From assembly GCA_934102255.1 (NCBI GenBank), contig CAKOSN010000040.1:1-14579 (forward strand): DNA of 14,579 bases. Direction: 5' to 3'. Positions 7,196-14,539 of the stretch are shown one piece after another. Positions within the stretch are counted from its first letter, which is position 1. Each line of letters begins with the position of its first letter. A program made the translations under genes and the position numbers. This DNA is from an uncultured Bacilli bacterium (GTDB taxonomy: Bacteria; Bacillota_I; Bacilli_A; RF39; UBA660). The notes below the pieces were generated by a model. The model saw nothing but the letters and a program-made list of their open reading frames with translations, searched no databases and was not told the DNA's origin.

Positions 7196-8275
7196 TTAAT
7201 TTTCAAATATATTTGAATCAACAAATACTTTCTTAGTATCATAATCAACAGTAACTTCGGCATCATAAGGTAAAATACATTTTGGTACCGAATGACCGAA
7301 ATTCATATTATATAAAACAGGTGTTTTTATATCTTTAAATACTTCTTTGTAAACTTCCTTATACTCTTCGTAATATTTTTCATCAATTGGTTTACCCACT
7401 ATTATTCCCTGTACCAACGATAAAATATTTCTACTTTTTAATTCATTTAACATCTTTTTAAATTTAGCAGGTTCAGTTCTTGTATCTGATGTTTCTAAAA
7501 ACAAAATCTTCTCTTGCCATTCATCGCTTGTGGGTAAAATGCTATATTTCTCATACACATCTTTTTCATCTGGATATGTAAAACCAGTTAAAGCATCATA
7601 AATACTTTCAATGCAACCACCATAAAGTCTACCTTTTCTAATGCCACAACCATTTAATACTTCATATCCATGTTCTTCTCTATGCTCTATTCTTGGTACC
7701 CCAATCATCTCTGGACCATAACTTTCTCTATCACTATACCAATATTCGCTAGAAGTAATTTCAAAAGGTTTACCATCTCCCATGAACATTTCAAAGTATT
7801 TTTTAGTATATGGTAACATTTCCTTATCAAGTTCAGCTAAATCAACCAATAAACAAGGACCATAAAAGGTCGACAATCCTAATTTATTAAGCATTAAATG
7901 ATTATTAGTTGTGTCTGAAAACCCGGTGAATATTTTGGGATTATTTCTTACTGCATCTCTAAACTCTTCATCTTCCATCAAATATTTAAAAGTTTTATAT
8001 GTATCATCACCGCCAATAGCGCATATTATTCCTTTTATTTCTTTATCCATGAAAGCTTGCTTTAAATCAGCAGCGCGGTCTTCAGGATGCTCCTGTAAAT
8101 ATTCCATATCTTTTAATGAATTATTCATAATTATAGGAATCAAGCCATACTCTTTTAATCTTTTTAACGCAATATCTAATTCATGCTTACAAAAAGGCAT
8201 TCCAAGTAATCCTCTAGATAAACTTACAACTGCTACTTTATCTCCCTTTTCTAATTTCTTAGGCTTTATATTCAT
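7196..8275 (-). CDS. Peptidase S66 family protein (MccF/LD-carboxypeptidase-like)
   Basis: This is a 359-aa cytoplasmic protein. S66 enzymes cleave the L,D-bond of muropeptides (LdcA) or the acyl-sulfamoyl amide of microcin C (MccF) with a Ser-Glu-His triad. Family marks are KGDKVAVVS near the N-terminus, IICAIGGDDT (82-92), TGFSDTT (117-123), GGCIES (219-224), LFLETS (258-263) and FGHSVPKCILP (326-336). Glu261 and His328 match the expected acid and base. Thr92 occupies the position, three after the GG pair, where the nucleophilic Ser normally sits. The start is the ATG at 8273-8275, with AAGGAG about 7 nt upstream. An upstream in-frame ATG (8308) lies beyond the promoter -10 box and has no ribosome binding site. 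The gene is transcribed alone or with the 191-aa gene 103 nt downstream. Confidence 0.9.
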   Translation of the reverse strand: MNIKPKKLEKGDKVAVVSLSRGLLGMPFCKHELDIALKRLKEYGLIPIIMNNSLKDMEYLQEHPEDRAADLKQAFMDKEIKGIICAIGGDDTYKTFKYLMEDEEFRDAVRNNPKIFTGFSDTTNNHLMLNKLGLSTFYGPCLLVDLAELDKEMLPYTKKYFEMFMGDGKPFEITSSEYWYSDRESYGPEMIGVPRIEHREEHGYEVLNGCGIRKGRLYGGCIESIYDALTGFTYPDEKDVYEKYSILPTSDEWQEKILFLETSDTRTEPAKFKKMLNELKSRNILSLVQGIIVGKPIDEKYYEEYKEVYKEVFKDIKTPVLYNMNFGHSVPKCILPYDAEVTVDYDTKKVFVDSNIFEN

Positions 8276-8296
8276 AGCATTTCTCCTTATATCGAA

Positions 8297-8305
8297 ATTA
8301 TAACA
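8297..8305 (-). promoter_or_regulatory. Extended -10 promoter of the S66 gene
   Basis: The minus strand reads TGTTATAAT, a perfect extended -10 element, 21 nt before the chosen ATG. The -35 region is weak (GAAAAA at 17-nt spacing). The predicted transcript would begin near 8290, just before the ribosome binding site, which excludes the longer upstream start. Confidence 0.55.
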
Positions 8306-8308
8306 CAT

Positions 8309-8502
8309 ATATCTATTATTTTTTCATCTTTTAAGCAAACAACATTTAATCTAATTTTTGCATAAACGCATTCGGCAAATCTAGCAGAACTTATCTAAAA
8401 ATAACAAAATTAAATATATTACAACTTTTATATAATTTATCTATGCTTATGTGAAATTTCAGAATCTTCTAAATTTTGAGTTTCTGATGAAACATATTCT
8501 TG
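8309..8502. other. Intergenic region between the GH10 and S66 genes
   Basis: This region has no independent gene and no clear terminator. The GH10 frame stays open for 21 codons after its TAG, ending at a TAA at 8437-8439. The rest is AT-rich with no hairpin-plus-U-tract on the minus strand, so transcription from the GH10 gene may read on into the S66 gene. Confidence 0.4.
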
Positions 8503-9987
8503 CTATTTAATTAACTTTTTATGCGTTGGAAACAATCCGCCACAGACTGTTGGAATTTGCTTAATATCAGTAATACTTTCATCTAATAAATAATTTGTTC
8601 TAATCTTTTCCAAATTACAATCTATACCATCAGTTAATGACCAATACGATATGCCATCAAGTTGCACACCTGATTCTTTAATAATATCTGATATTTCTCT
8701 AATTTTTTGATGCTTATATGAATAAACTTGTTCAAGTGTAACATCAGGATTATTACCAAATAATCTAGGTATCTGAGTCCCACCTAATGACATATCAAAC
8801 TCAGTAATTTGAATCTTCTTTCCTGTTCTCTCTTGCAAAATTCTAAAATCTTCAAAACAATGTCTAATTTTATCTTCATCTTCACCAATTGTTATATGCA
8901 TTTGTGAACCCAGGGTATCAATAAGCCCTGGACGTTTAGAATCTATTTCTTCAAGTACTTCTAATACTTTTTTTCTTCTCTCATCATCTTCTAAAAATGG
9001 TTCATTATATAGAAAACTTACTCCGTCAGGTTTATTCTGAAATGCATAATCAAACGCCGCTAAAAGTTCGTCCATAGTTATATTATATTTACTTTTCCAT
9101 ATATTATAATATTCCCCATTAGTATTTTTTTCAAAACTAACAATTTCATTAAATAAATCTACTGCATTTATTAAAGGTATATCTTCTCCATTAACATTAA
9201 GTCGATGATTTTGATTATATTCATTTATAAAATCAATACTTTCTCTAACATAATCTTTTATAATTTCCAATATTTCTTCTTTAGACTTACCTGCAAATAA
9301 GTTTTGCATACCATCTTTTACTAATAATGAATGATATCTAACTTGCTTGCCATTTCTATATGCAAAATCCAAATCCCTTTTTGCAAAATAAAAATCAAAT
9401 CTTTTATCAGGATTATTCTCATTATACAAATCATTTACCACATTATATATTCTTCCAGATCCTATTAGCATACTATTAAAATTAGCTAAATTACTATTTA
9501 GTAAAACCATGTCTTCATATAAATCTTCTGATTTAAGTTGATCTCTTTCTGTAGAAATAAAATGATGACTTATATCAAATATTTCTTCATAATTATTAGG
9601 ATATCTATTTTTTATGAATTCTCTTAGCCAAGGCATAATTTCTGGAAAATTATTTGATATTTTACTTTTAATTAGTTCTATATCGTTTTCTTGAATGCCA
9701 CAATGTCTAAGCTTATTATCAATTTTAGTTTCTTTATCAGCATCGTGAAATACCATTGTATCTTGATAGCTTTTGAAAACTTCCTTTTTTTGATTGTCTA
9801 AAGGTAAAGTAATCAACTTTTCTAATTCTTCTTTGTTATAATTATATTTTAGTTGATCACAATGAATAATAAAGTCAATTAATTCATTACTATCCTTACA
9901 TTGTATTATAGATAATAAATCAATTTGTTCTGAGCTAAAATATCCACCAACAATATTTGTATTAACTTTTAAATTATTTACATCCAT
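8503..9987 (-). CDS. Glycoside hydrolase family 10 protein (endo-beta-1,4-xylanase-like), intracellular
   Basis: This is a 494-aa protein. GH10 enzymes are retaining glycosidases cleaving beta-1,4-xylan or xylo-oligosaccharides. The acid/base is in AVDLFNEIVSF (Glu281) and the nucleophile in IQITEFDMS (Glu396). Supporting family residues are His219 in VRYHSLL, His364 in GSQMHITIG and the late strand GISYWSLTDG with Trp449. The barrel occupies roughly residues 135-470. The first 130 residues are a helical charged segment that I cannot assign, and the usual ENxMK motif of strand 2 is not evident. There is no signal peptide, so it probably acts in the cytoplasm on imported oligosaccharides. The ATG at 9985-9987 is chosen because AAAGGGTGA precedes it by about 9 nt; a GTG four codons earlier overlaps that site. 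The stop is TAG. No sugar transporter lies nearby. Confidence 0.85.
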   Translation of the reverse strand: MDVNNLKVNTNIVGGYFSSEQIDLLSIIQCKDSNELIDFIIHCDQLKYNYNKEELEKLITLPLDNQKKEVFKSYQDTMVFHDADKETKIDNKLRHCGIQENDIELIKSKISNNFPEIMPWLREFIKNRYPNNYEEIFDISHHFISTERDQLKSEDLYEDMVLLNSNLANFNSMLIGSGRIYNVVNDLYNENNPDKRFDFYFAKRDLDFAYRNGKQVRYHSLLVKDGMQNLFAGKSKEEILEIIKDYVRESIDFINEYNQNHRLNVNGEDIPLINAVDLFNEIVSFEKNTNGEYYNIWKSKYNITMDELLAAFDYAFQNKPDGVSFLYNEPFLEDDERRKKVLEVLEEIDSKRPGLIDTLGSQMHITIGEDEDKIRHCFEDFRILQERTGKKIQITEFDMSLGGTQIPRLFGNNPDVTLEQVYSYKHQKIREISDIIKESGVQLDGISYWSLTDGIDCNLEKIRTNYLLDESITDIKQIPTVCGGLFPTHKKLIK

Positions 9988-10007
9988 AAATATTTTCACC
10001 CTTTAAA

Positions 10008-10036
10008 ATTGTACCAAATTTCTGACGAAAAGTCTT
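10008..10036 (-). promoter_or_regulatory. Promoter of the GH10 gene; copy 1 of a shared 29-nt element
   Basis: The minus strand has AAGACT (10031-10036), a 17-nt spacer and TACAAT (10008-10013), preceded by TG to give the extended -10 TGGTACAAT. The whole 29-nt segment recurs upstream of the DUF1444-like gene with only three differences, all in the spacer and all C/T on the plus strand. The start codon is 20 nt downstream. The spacer contains GAC-TTTTC-GTC, a short imperfect dyad that a regulator could bind. Confidence 0.55.
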
Positions 10037-10052
10037 TGACCTGAGTAAATTT

Positions 10053-10172
10053 TCATTTACGAAAAAAACACTTGAGTTTAGTATAGATGTCGTTCAAAGC
10101 AAAAAACAAATCAAGTGCTACTTGGATTTCTGTCAACCGCCATGCACTAAAGTACATGGCGATTAACACCAT
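10053..10172 (-). other. Structured intergenic element with a 39-codon open frame
   Basis: This segment sits between the GNAT terminator and the GH10 promoter. On the minus strand it carries in order a 7-bp hairpin CGCCATG/CATGGCG (10138-10161), a second hairpin (10108-10129, CCAAGT/ACTTG core with flanking pairs), the terminator-like stem listed separately, and GTAAAT/ATTTAC with a GAAA loop (10045-10060). The middle arm CACTTGA can pair either upstream or downstream, as in an attenuator. A frame from ATG 10170-10172 to TGA 10053-10055 encodes 39 residues (MVLIAMYFSAWRLTEIQ at its N-terminus) but has no ribosome binding site. It could be a decayed insertion-element end, a small RNA or a leader fragment; I cannot decide. 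Confidence 0.35.
10062..10117 (-). terminator. Terminator-like stem with seven T residues
   Basis: Minus-strand CACTTGA (10111-10117) pairs perfectly with TCAAGTG (10069-10075) across a 35-nt loop and is followed directly by seven T residues (10062-10068). The large loop makes it weaker than a classic terminator. The same CACTTGA arm also pairs with CCAAGT upstream (10120-10125), giving an alternative fold. It implies that something upstream, after the GNAT terminator, is or was transcribed. Confidence 0.4.
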
Positions 10173-10218
10173 AAATCATATAACTTCAGTTAGTAAAAAC
10201 ATCATATTTTGACTTATT

Positions 10219-10295
10219 TTATTCTAAACTTAATATAGAATATTTTTGAGCAGATTCTATTCTTTTATAACATAACGCTTCTATAATATCCTCCT
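10219..10295 (-). pseudogene. Orphan Shine-Dalgarno site with a short frame lacking a start codon
   Basis: A perfect AGGAGG (10290-10295) has no usable ATG, GTG or TTG at the right spacing. The frame that follows reads ATT-ATA-GAA and continues for 22 codons (IIEALCYKRIESAQKYS at its start) to a TAA at 10219-10221. The residue mix looks protein-like. This may be a short gene that lost its start codon, or a fragment of a larger lost gene, since the same frame is broken upstream by TAG just after ATG-GAA-AAT. Chance in AT-rich DNA cannot be excluded. Confidence 0.25.
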
Positions 10296-10319
10296 AATTT
10301 TCCATAAATATTTCACATC

Positions 10320-10351
10320 AAAAAAAGTACCAACAAATTGCTGATACCCTT
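10320..10351 (-). terminator. Rho-independent terminator of the GNAT gene
   Basis: On the minus strand AAGGGTATCAGC (10340-10351) can pair along 12 positions, with several G-U pairs, with GTTGGTACTTTT (10323-10334) around a 5-nt loop. The right arm runs into seven T residues (10320-10326). It starts 12 nt after the GNAT stop codon. Confidence 0.7.
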
Positions 10352-10363
10352 AAAAATATATTT

Positions 10364-10891
10364 TCAATGTTTTGTTTTGCTATAATATTCTACTCCAGAA
10401 TAGGTTCCATCTTTATTAAGTCTTCTATTAGCAATATAACCATCTTTTTTAAAACCAGCCTTTTCCATTACTCTAGATGATTGCTTATTTAATTCATTGC
10501 AAGAACACTCAACTAAATAATATCCACTTTCTAACAAATAATCTGATACAGCATTTAGTGCTTCTGATGCATAACCCCTTCCCCAATAAGCATGCAATAT
10601 TACATAACCAACATTACAATAGTTATGTTTTTTTTCAATTCTGTTTACGGATATATTTCCAATAGGAGTATTATCACCTTTTAAAGTAATTACCCATTTT
10701 TCATATTTTGAATCATCTGCATTTTTAATCCAATCTTTAATACATTCTAGTTCTTCTTCTTTTGTTAAGTTAGGAAACTTTATATATTCTGCCAATCTAT
10801 TATCAGTTAATACTTCATATTGCATATCAATATCAGATTCTTTATATCTTCTTAATATTAATCTTTCTGTTTTTAATTTCGGACTTAGCAT
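10364..10891 (-). CDS. GNAT family N-acetyltransferase (RimJ/RimL-type)
   Basis: This 175-aa protein transfers an acetyl group from acetyl-CoA to an amine; the substrate is unknown. The start LKTERLILRRYKESD is the classic RimJ/RimL-type opening. The acetyl-CoA pyrophosphate loop is WGRGYASEA (103-111), after the beta-4 strand NVGYVIL. The C-terminal part has NKQSSRVMEKAGF (135-147), the helix preceding the last strands, then YIANRRLNKDG. The ATG at 10889-10891 is chosen because AGGAG lies 8 nt upstream; a further upstream ATG (10930) would place 13 residues inside the promoter. The stop is TGA. The gene appears monocistronic, with its own promoter and a strong terminator. Confidence 0.92.
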   Translation of the reverse strand: MLSPKLKTERLILRRYKESDIDMQYEVLTDNRLAEYIKFPNLTKEEELECIKDWIKNADDSKYEKWVITLKGDNTPIGNISVNRIEKKHNYCNVGYVILHAYWGRGYASEALNAVSDYLLESGYYLVECSCNELNKQSSRVMEKAGFKKDGYIANRRLNKDGTYSGVEYYSKTKH

Positions 10892-10910
10892 AATATCAAC
10901 TCCTAAATAT

Positions 10911-10919
10911 ATTTTAACA
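10911..10919 (-). promoter_or_regulatory. Extended -10 promoter of the GNAT gene
   Basis: The minus strand reads TGTTAAAAT, an extended -10 box 20 nt before the chosen ATG. The best -35 is TTTTGC at 17-nt spacing (10934-10939), which is poor and lies inside the right arm of the upstream terminator hairpin. Confidence 0.5.
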
Positions 10920-10928
10920 TTAATTATC

Positions 10929-10971
10929 AAAAAGCAAAAATTGATTAATAGTGCAAAATCACAATTTTTGC
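10929..10971 (-). terminator. Probable terminator of the DUF1444-like gene, overlapping the GNAT -35 region
   Basis: A perfect 10-bp inverted repeat GCAAAAATTG/CAATTTTTGC (10962-10971 and 10934-10943) with an 18-nt spacer is followed on the minus strand by five T residues (10929-10933). A competing shorter hairpin GCAAAAAT/ATTTTGC lies inside it. The repeat could instead be an operator for the GNAT promoter. Confidence 0.5.
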
Positions 10972-11039
10972 GATAAACTTCTTAAAGATTGAAATTCTAC
11001 ATATCTTTTATGTCTTTGATATAATTCAGAACTTCTCCA

Positions 11040-11651
11040 CTATTCGTATAATTTTAATTTGCCATCTTCTATTACATATAATTTTGTACTAATTTTTCTT
11101 TTTGACGCTTCAAAATCTCCATCTAGTTCTTCTGGAGTTGCATTTTTGTATGCTTCTATTTGACTTAATATTTCTTTTTTTGATTTTATATTATCAAAAT
11201 TACCTATTAATAAAAATGTTCTATATGGCATTGCTACATAATATTTTTCCCATTTCTCATTAATACAAATAGGCGATTTTTTATCCCATATTTCTGGCAT
11301 TAAAACTAAAGATGTCCAAAAATTATATATTCCTTTTTCAACTAAAACATCTGCATCATACGGAATAATCACTTCATTTTCTTCGTTATATTGTACAGGA
11401 ATTTCCTTATAGATGGAAAATATTTTCTTTTTAGTATTTCTTAATCCTATATTAACAAGTTCATCAGCTGAAATATTTAGTGAATTAAAATCTTTATTTA
11501 ATAAAATTTTGAATCCATCAACACTCTCAATAACAAAATATTTAATTAAATCATCAATATATGGTAATGAATATCTATCATCATGATAATCCTGACCTAT
11601 ACATATTAACACCTTATTAAGGTTTATTTTCCTTTTAAAAAAATCAAACAT
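11040..11651 (-). CDS. DUF1444/YtpQ-like protein
   Basis: This is a 203-aa cytoplasmic protein whose biochemical function is unknown. Its layout resembles the Bacillota DUF1444 (YtpQ) family: a segment where a helix like LNISADELVNIGLRNTKK is followed by a strand pair, an aspartate-containing turn (PYDADVLVEKGIYNFWTSLV), a helix with PEIWDK, and the late motif YYVAMPYRTFLLIG. The match is by pattern and moderately sure. The ATG at 11649-11651 is preferred with GAGTGAG just upstream; a GTG three codons earlier would overlap that site. The stop is TAG, after which the frame remains open for 26 codons. Its promoter segment is nearly identical to that of the GH10 gene, suggesting common control. 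Confidence 0.8.
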   Translation of the reverse strand: MFDFFKRKINLNKVLICIGQDYHDDRYSLPYIDDLIKYFVIESVDGFKILLNKDFNSLNISADELVNIGLRNTKKKIFSIYKEIPVQYNEENEVIIPYDADVLVEKGIYNFWTSLVLMPEIWDKKSPICINEKWEKYYVAMPYRTFLLIGNFDNIKSKKEILSQIEAYKNATPEELDGDFEASKRKISTKLYVIEDGKLKLYE

Positions 11652-12014
11652 TTTTCTCACTCTTTCTTTTATTAGAATTTATATTGTATTAAATTTTTGA
11701 CGAAAAGTCTTCTGCTTAGCCCCAAAAACAGAATAAAATCACAAATTTGCAAACTTAACATAGAGAATTAAAAATTCTCTCTATTTCATTTTCAAAACTC
11801 ATGCTTAATATATGTCTTATACTATTTAAGCTTTAACTATATATTACTTTAATTTTTTTAATTATTCCTAAACAAGACTATCTCATTATATTTAATTTTT
11901 TTGACTTTTGTTAATATAAGATTTATTAAAATCTTCTTTAAATATAGCACCAAGCGGATAAATTTATCATTTTTCTATTTTAAACAATTCCTTATTTTAT
12001 ACAGGTTTGCGAGG
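11652..12014. other. Intergenic region between the secA and DUF1444-like genes
   Basis: Apart from the DUF1444 promoter at 11683-11711, I see no gene. The region holds two AT-rich hairpins: a perfect 8-bp AGAGAATT/AATTCTCT (11762-11780) and AAGATTT/AAATCTT (11918-11935). Either could end the secA transcript, but neither has a proper T-run on the minus strand. An open frame on the plus strand from 11901 extends into the 3' end of secA antisense and has no ribosome binding site. Confidence 0.45.
11683..11711 (-). promoter_or_regulatory. Promoter of the DUF1444-like gene; copy 2 of the shared 29-nt element
   Basis: The minus strand has AAGACT (11706-11711), a 17-nt spacer and TACAAT (11683-11688), matching copy 1 at 26 of 29 positions. 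Here the bases before the -10 are AA instead of GG, so the TG extension is absent. The start codon is 31 nt downstream. Confidence 0.5.
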
Positions 12015-14513
12015 TTATTTACCACAACAGTTTTTGTACTTTTTGCCACTTCCACATGGACACAAATCATTGCGACCCACTTTTTTAGTCTTCTTTGGGC
12101 TACTCTTAGCATGTTCTTTACCGTCATTAGCAATTACTTCTTGTTTTTTAGGTTGAACTTCTACACTTCTAGAAATTTGAGCTTTAAGTAAGAATGTAGA
12201 TATCTTACGGTCAATTTCATCTTCCATACGGTCAAATAAGTCAAAACCTTCTTGTGTATAAGCTTGTAATGGATTAGATTGACCATAACCGCGAAGACCA
12301 ATACCTTCTCTTAAATGTTCCATAGTCGAAATATGGTCTACCCAAGCCTCATCAATAACTCTTAAACTAATCATTCTTTCGAATTGAGAAATAACTTCTA
12401 ATGGAACTTCTTTTAATTTATCATTATAATCATCCATAATCTTACCTTCAAAATAATTAGCAAGTTCATGGTCTTTAATGTTTTTAATATCATCCATTGT
12501 TATCTTAGTCTTAGTTAGTAAATGATTGTTAACTTCTTCTAAAATATCAGTCTTATCTTGTTCAGTCAAATATCCTTCAGGAGCAATATGGCTATCAACA
12601 AGACTAATTAAATTATTAGTAAATGTTTCTTCAATTTCTGGAGTTACATCATCATTATCAAGTAAAGCATTTCTTCTCTTATAAATAATTTCTCTTTGTT
12701 GATTCATAACATTATCATAATCAAGTAAACTCTTACGCATATCAAAGTTATTACCTTCAACTTTTCTTTGCGCTGATTCAATAGTCTTAGTAAATCTCTT
12801 TGAACGGATTGCTTGGTCACCAGTCATACCTAACGCAATTAAAGCATCTTTAATTTTATCAATACCCGAACCAAAACGACGCATTAAATCATCTTCAAAT
12901 GATACAAAGAATTGAGAAGTACCAACATCACCTTGACGACCAGAACGACCTCTTAACTGGTTATCAATACGACGAGATTCATGTCTTTCTGTGCCAATTA
13001 CATATAAGCCACCTAATTCTAAAACACCTTCACCTAATTTAATATCGGTACCACGACCAGCCATGTTAGTAGCAATCGTAATAGCACCCTTTTGTCCAGC
13101 TTTAGCAATAATTTCGGCTTCACGAGCATTATTCTTAGCATTTAAAACTTCATGAGGAAGTCCTTCTTTCTTAAGCATAGCACTTAATTTTTCGTTAGCT
13201 GATACACTTATTGTACCTACTAAGATAGGTTGACCTGTAGCATGAATTTCTTTAATTGTATTAACGATAGCATGATACTTATCCTTTTCAGTTGCATAAA
13301 CTAAGTCTGGTAAATCAACTCTAGCAATAGGCTTATTAGTAGGAATTTGAATAACGTACATATTATAAATGTTAATAAATTCTTCTTCTTCAGTCTTAGC
13401 AGTACCTGTCATACCAGAAAGCTTATTATACATTCTAAATAAGTTCTGGAATGTAATAGTGGCCATTGTCTTTGTTTCTTCATTAATTGTAACGCCTTCT
13501 TTAGCTTCAATAGCTTGATGTAAGCCATCACTATATTGTCTTCCGACCATTAAACGTCCAGTAAATTGGTCTACGATAATTACCTGGTCATCACTAACAA
13601 CATAATCAACATCTTTACAAAAACCATAATTAGCCTTTAAAGCCTGATTAACATGATGAACTAAAGCACTATTATCAATATCATAAAGATTACTTAAATT
13701 AAACATTTTTTCAATCTTTTTACTACCAGCTTCAGTTAAAGAAACATTCTTCGTTTTAACATCAACATCATAATCTTCTTCGGTTAATCTCTTAACAGCT
13801 CTATCACTATCGATATAAAGATTTTTAGAATCAAATTTACCACCAGAAATAATTAATGGGGTTCTTGCTTCATCTATTAAAATTGAATCTACTTCATCGA
13901 CAATACAGAAATTAAGTGGTCTTTGAACACGGTCTTCTTTTCTTACAACCATATTATCTCTTAAATAATCAAAACCAATTTCATTATTTGTTGAATATAA
14001 AACATCACAATTATAAGCTTCCTGTTTTTCTTTAGGAGTTAATTCTCTTAAATTTAAACCAACTGTTAACCCTAAGAAACGATAAATATTTCCCATCCAT
14101 TCTGAGTCACGTTTAGCAAGAAATTCGTTAACTGTAACAATATGAACACCTTTACCCGTTAAGGCATTCAAATAAGTTGGCATTGTTTCTGTTAAAGTTT
14201 TACCTTCACCAGTTTTCATCTCAGCTATATTACCAAAATGAATAGCAAGACCACCAACAATTTGAACAAAATAAGGTTTTTCGCCAATAACACGGTATGC
14301 AGCTTCACGAACTGTCGCAAATGCTGGAACGATTAAGTCATCTAACTTGGCACCGTTATCTAATTGTTCCCTAAATTCTACTGTTTTATTTTTTAATTCT
14401 TCGTCGCTTAGGGCTTTGTATTCGCTATCTAAAGCCATAACTTCTTCAGCAATTTTTTCAAAACGACAAAGTTCTCTATATTCTGAATCTATTAATTTTT
14501 TAAAAAAATTCAT
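12015..14513 (-). CDS. secA: Preprotein translocase ATPase SecA
   Basis: SecA (832 aa) is the essential ATPase that drives unfolded secretory proteins through SecYEG at the membrane. Walker A is MKTGEGKT (99-106), the DEAD-like Walker B is VDEVDS (205-210), followed by IDEARTPLIISG. The second motor domain shows TNMAGRGTDIKLGEG and QLRGRSGRQGD. The scaffold region includes RVIDEAWVDHISTMEHLREGI. The C-terminal SEC-C zinc motif is intact (C818, C820, C829, C830 in RNDLCPCGSGKKYKNCC) and binds SecB-like partners or ribosomes. Length fits Bacillota SecA1. The ATG at 14511-14513 has GGAGG 7 nt upstream. The stop is TAA. The gene appears to be transcribed alone from the promoter just upstream; no prfB or other usual neighbour is visible downstream. 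Confidence 0.99.
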   Translation of the reverse strand: MNFFKKLIDSEYRELCRFEKIAEEVMALDSEYKALSDEELKNKTVEFREQLDNGAKLDDLIVPAFATVREAAYRVIGEKPYFVQIVGGLAIHFGNIAEMKTGEGKTLTETMPTYLNALTGKGVHIVTVNEFLAKRDSEWMGNIYRFLGLTVGLNLRELTPKEKQEAYNCDVLYSTNNEIGFDYLRDNMVVRKEDRVQRPLNFCIVDEVDSILIDEARTPLIISGGKFDSKNLYIDSDRAVKRLTEEDYDVDVKTKNVSLTEAGSKKIEKMFNLSNLYDIDNSALVHHVNQALKANYGFCKDVDYVVSDDQVIIVDQFTGRLMVGRQYSDGLHQAIEAKEGVTINEETKTMATITFQNLFRMYNKLSGMTGTAKTEEEEFINIYNMYVIQIPTNKPIARVDLPDLVYATEKDKYHAIVNTIKEIHATGQPILVGTISVSANEKLSAMLKKEGLPHEVLNAKNNAREAEIIAKAGQKGAITIATNMAGRGTDIKLGEGVLELGGLYVIGTERHESRRIDNQLRGRSGRQGDVGTSQFFVSFEDDLMRRFGSGIDKIKDALIALGMTGDQAIRSKRFTKTIESAQRKVEGNNFDMRKSLLDYDNVMNQQREIIYKRRNALLDNDDVTPEIEETFTNNLISLVDSHIAPEGYLTEQDKTDILEEVNNHLLTKTKITMDDIKNIKDHELANYFEGKIMDDYNDKLKEVPLEVISQFERMISLRVIDEAWVDHISTMEHLREGIGLRGYGQSNPLQAYTQEGFDLFDRMEDEIDRKISTFLLKAQISRSVEVQPKKQEVIANDGKEHAKSSPKKTKKVGRNDLCPCGSGKKYKNCCGK

Positions 14514-14539
14514 ATCATATCCTCCATAATCACATTTTT

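Noticed and set aside
7911..8303. 130-codon plus-strand open frame
   Set aside because: It is antisense to the well-supported S66 gene and ends where that gene's 5' region does; no ribosome binding site.
10209..10239. Plus-strand TTGACT-16-TAATAT promoter-like pair
   Set aside because: No plus-strand gene or RNA follows; such pairs are frequent by chance in DNA this AT-rich.
10477..10665. 62-codon plus-strand open frame
   Set aside because: It lies antisense within the GNAT coding region, with no start signal.
11901..12191. 96-codon plus-strand open frame
   Set aside because: About two thirds is antisense to secA; composition is Phe/Leu-rich as expected for a reversed coding strand, and there is no ribosome binding site.
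14347..14529. 60-codon plus-strand open frame
   Set aside because: It is antisense to the 5' end of secA and has no start signal.
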